A DNA stretch of 7,708 bases from Oscillospiraceae bacterium (GTDB taxonomy: Bacteria > Bacillota > Clostridia > Oscillospirales > Oscillospiraceae): assembly GCA_902783825.1 (NCBI GenBank), contig CACZSJ010000179.1:1-7708 (forward strand), in the 5' to 3' direction. Positions 5,735 to 7,708 of the stretch are shown here, in pieces. The translations under genes and the position numbers were made by a program. Position 1 is the stretch's first letter; each line of letters begins with the position of its first letter. The notes beneath the pieces are model-generated. The model made no database searches, was not told where the DNA came from, and saw only the letters and a program-made list of their open reading frames with translations.

Positions 5735-7708
5735 ATGGCCAAGAGAACGGATATCAAGAAGGTACTCATCATCGGCTCCGGTCCCATTGTCATCGGCCAG
5801 GCGGCGGAGTTTGACTACGCGGGAACCCAGGCCTGCCTGGCGCTGAAGGAGGAAGGGTATGAAGTGGTGCTGGTCAACTCCAATCCCGCCACCATCATGA
5901 CCGACACCTCCATCGCCGACAAGGTGTATATGGAGCCGCTGACGCTGGAATATGTGGCGAAGATTCTGCGCTATGAGCGGCCGGACGCCATCGTGCCGGG
6001 CATCGGCGGGCAGACGGGGCTGAATATGGCCATGCAATTGGAGCGCAAGGGCATTCTCAAGGAGTGCGGCGTGGAGCTGCTGGGGACCAGCAGCCGCAGC
6101 ATTGAGCGGGCGGAGGATCGGGAGCTGTTCAAGGAGATGTGCCAGAGCATCGGCGAGCCAGTCATCCCCTCGGAGATTACCTACGATCTGGAGCAGGCCA
6201 GGGCCGCGGCAGCGGCTATCGGCTATCCGGTGGTGCTGCGTCCGGCCTTTACCCTGGGCGGCACCGGGGGCGGCTTTGCCCACAGCGAGGCGGAGCTGCT
6301 GGAAATTGGCGCCAACGCCTTCAAGCTCTCCCCGGTCCATCAGGTGCTGGTGGAAAAGAGCGTGAAGGGCTATAAGGAAATCGAGTTTGAGGTGATGCGG
6401 GATTCCAACGACCACGCCATTACCATCTGTGGCATGGAAAATGTGGATCCGGTGGGCGTCCACACGGGCGACTCCATCGTGGTGGCGCCGATCCTGTCTC
6501 TGAGTCAGCAGGATCAGAAAATGCTCAACGACAGCGCCATCCGGATCATCCGGGAACTGAAAATCGAGGGTGGCTGTAATGTGCAGTTTGCCCTGAATCC
6601 CGACAGCAGCGAGTACTTCCTCATTGAGGTCAATCCCCGGGTTTCCCGCTCCTCCGCGCTGGCCTCCAAGGCCAGCGGCTACCCCATCGCCCGGGTGACT
6701 GCCAAGATTGCCCTGGGGATGGCTCTGGAGGATATCCCCGTGGCCGGCGGGACGGCGGCCATCGAGCCCCGCCTGGATTACGTGGTGGCCAAGCTCCCGC
6801 GCTTCCCCTTTGACAAATTCCCCGGCGCGCCCAATGTACTGGGTACCCAGATGAAGGCCACCGGTGAGGTGATGGGCATCGGCTCCAATCTGGAGGAATG
6901 CCTGCTCAAATCCGTGCGCTCGCTGGAGATCGGCGTGTGCCATCTGCATATGGCCAAATTTGATGGTATGAGCGATGGGGAGCTGCTGGACTACGTCTCC
7001 CAATTCCGGGACGACAACGCCTTCGCCATTACGGAGCTGCTGCGTCGGGATGTTTCCGTGGAGAAGCTGCATCAGGTGACCAAGATTACCCGGCTGTTTC
7101 TGGAGGCCTATCGCAATATTGTGGAGATGGAGCGGAGACTGAAGGCCAAGGTCAACGACGTGGAAACCCTGCGTGCGGCCAAAAAGCTGGGCTTTTCCGA
7201 CAAGTACATTGCGGGTCTGTGGAATCTGCAGGAATTCGAGGTGTACAACAAGCGGAAACTGTCGGGAATCCTGCCGGTGTTCCATATGGTGGACACGCTG
7301 CACACCGGCGCCTACATCGCCTATCTCTATTCCTCTTATACGGGAGAAAATGAATCCCGCCTGACCGACCGTAAAAAGATCCTGGTGTTGGGAGCCGGGC
7401 CGATCCGCATCGGGCAGGGCGTGGAATTTGACTATTCCACGGTCCACGCGGTGCAGACCATCAAGCGGGCCGGGTACGAGGCCATCATCATCAACAACAA
7501 TCCCGAAACGGTCTCCACCGACTATACCACCGGCGACAAGCTCTATTTTGAACCTTTGACCCCGGAGGACGTGATGGCGGTGGTGGATTTCGAGCAGCCT
7601 GAGGGGGTCATCGCCTCTCTGGGCGGCCAGACGGCCATCAACCTGGCCCAGCCCTTGATGGATCGGGGCGTGAAGCTGATCGGCACCGACTGCGCCGCCA
7701 TCGAGAGG
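5735..7708 (+). CDS. carB: Carbamoyl-phosphate synthase large subunit, N-terminal 658 residues
   Basis: CarB makes carbamoyl phosphate from bicarbonate, ATP and ammonia delivered by the glutaminase subunit CarA, feeding pyrimidines and arginine. The frame is open from the ATG at 5735 (GGAGG at 5721-5725) to the window edge, 658 codons of a usual 1,070 or so. The first ATP-grasp half starts VLIIGSGPIVIGQAAEFDYAG. RPAFTLGGTGGG begins at Arg169; HTGDS is at 243-247 and NPRVSRSSALASK at 300-312. The phosphorylation half is therefore intact. An oligomerisation domain fills about residues 400-545. The second half opens at about residue 547 (KKILVLGAGPIRIGQGVEFDYS) and reaches GGQTAINL. The rest of the carbamate-kinase half and the C-terminal allosteric domain lie outside. 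carA is not between pyrC and carB. Both genes should be under PyrR control. Confidence 0.96.
   Translation, partial: MAKRTDIKKVLIIGSGPIVIGQAAEFDYAGTQACLALKEEGYEVVLVNSNPATIMTDTSIADKVYMEPLTLEYVAKILRYERPDAIVPGIGGQTGLNMAMQLERKGILKECGVELLGTSSRSIERAEDRELFKEMCQSIGEPVIPSEITYDLEQARAAAAAIGYPVVLRPAFTLGGTGGGFAHSEAELLEIGANAFKLSPVHQVLVEKSVKGYKEIEFEVMRDSNDHAITICGMENVDPVGVHTGDSIVVAPILSLSQQDQKMLNDSAIRIIRELKIEGGCNVQFALNPDSSEYFLIEVNPRVSRSSALASKASGYPIARVTAKIALGMALEDIPVAGGTAAIEPRLDYVVAKLPRFPFDKFPGAPNVLGTQMKATGEVMGIGSNLEECLLKSVRSLEIGVCHLHMAKFDGMSDGELLDYVSQFRDDNAFAITELLRRDVSVEKLHQVTKITRLFLEAYRNIVEMERRLKAKVNDVETLRAAKKLGFSDKYIAGLWNLQEFEVYNKRKLSGILPVFHMVDTLHTGAYIAYLYSSYTGENESRLTDRKKILVLGAGPIRIGQGVEFDYSTVHAVQTIKRAGYEAIIINNNPETVSTDYTTGDKLYFEPLTPEDVMAVVDFEQPEGVIASLGGQTAINLAQPLMDRGVKLIGTDCAAIER

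Noticed and set aside
5681..7447. 588-codon open frame antisense to pyrC/carB
   Set aside because: The plus strand has an unbroken, unmistakable CarB frame here; the antisense translation is His/Gln/Gly-rich without domain structure.

Overview
The window is a G+C-rich (roughly 60% by eye) bacterial chromosome segment with short intergenic gaps, strong GGAGG-type ribosome binding sites, ATGA start/stop overlaps and a PyrR-type leader. Class II GalT, a GNHTDHQ-type galactokinase, LarC/LarE and a PyrR attenuator together suggest a Firmicute, most likely a G+C-rich gut Clostridia member (Oscillospiraceae-like). That assignment is inference from protein style, not a database match. All genes share similar base composition and nothing points to mobile DNA.

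Layout. (1) Positions 1-1493, + strand: the 3' end of larE followed, with a 4-base overlap, by a complete larC. Both make the nickel-pincer nucleotide (NPN) cofactor used by lactate racemase-type enzymes. (2) Positions 1494-1553: a strong 12-bp-stem intrinsic terminator shared by the convergent larC and galT genes, with its better U-tract facing galT. (3) Positions 1554-4222, - strand: galK then galT (4-base overlap), a two-gene Leloir galactose operon. (4) Positions 4223-4518: a dense divergent control region. It holds a consensus-like promoter for galKT and a small terminator-like hairpin in the gal leader. It also holds a near-consensus promoter for the rightward operon, a PyrR-binding loop, and a matching antiterminator/terminator pair. 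(5) Positions 4519-7708, + strand: pyrC (dihydroorotase), then after 4 bases carB (carbamoyl-phosphate synthase large subunit), which runs off the window after 658 codons.

How the parts work together. The right half is a de novo pyrimidine operon whose transcription should drop when UMP/UTP are plentiful, through PyrR. The middle phosphorylates galactose and exchanges it with UDP-glucose. The left half supplies a cofactor for 2-hydroxyacid racemases or epimerases encoded elsewhere. I see no clear evidence of a previously undescribed system. The most informative non-coding element is the pyrimidine leader, a recognisable but slightly divergent PyrR attenuator. The least explained elements are the mini-hairpin with a T6 run in the gal leader and the small palindromes at both promoters.
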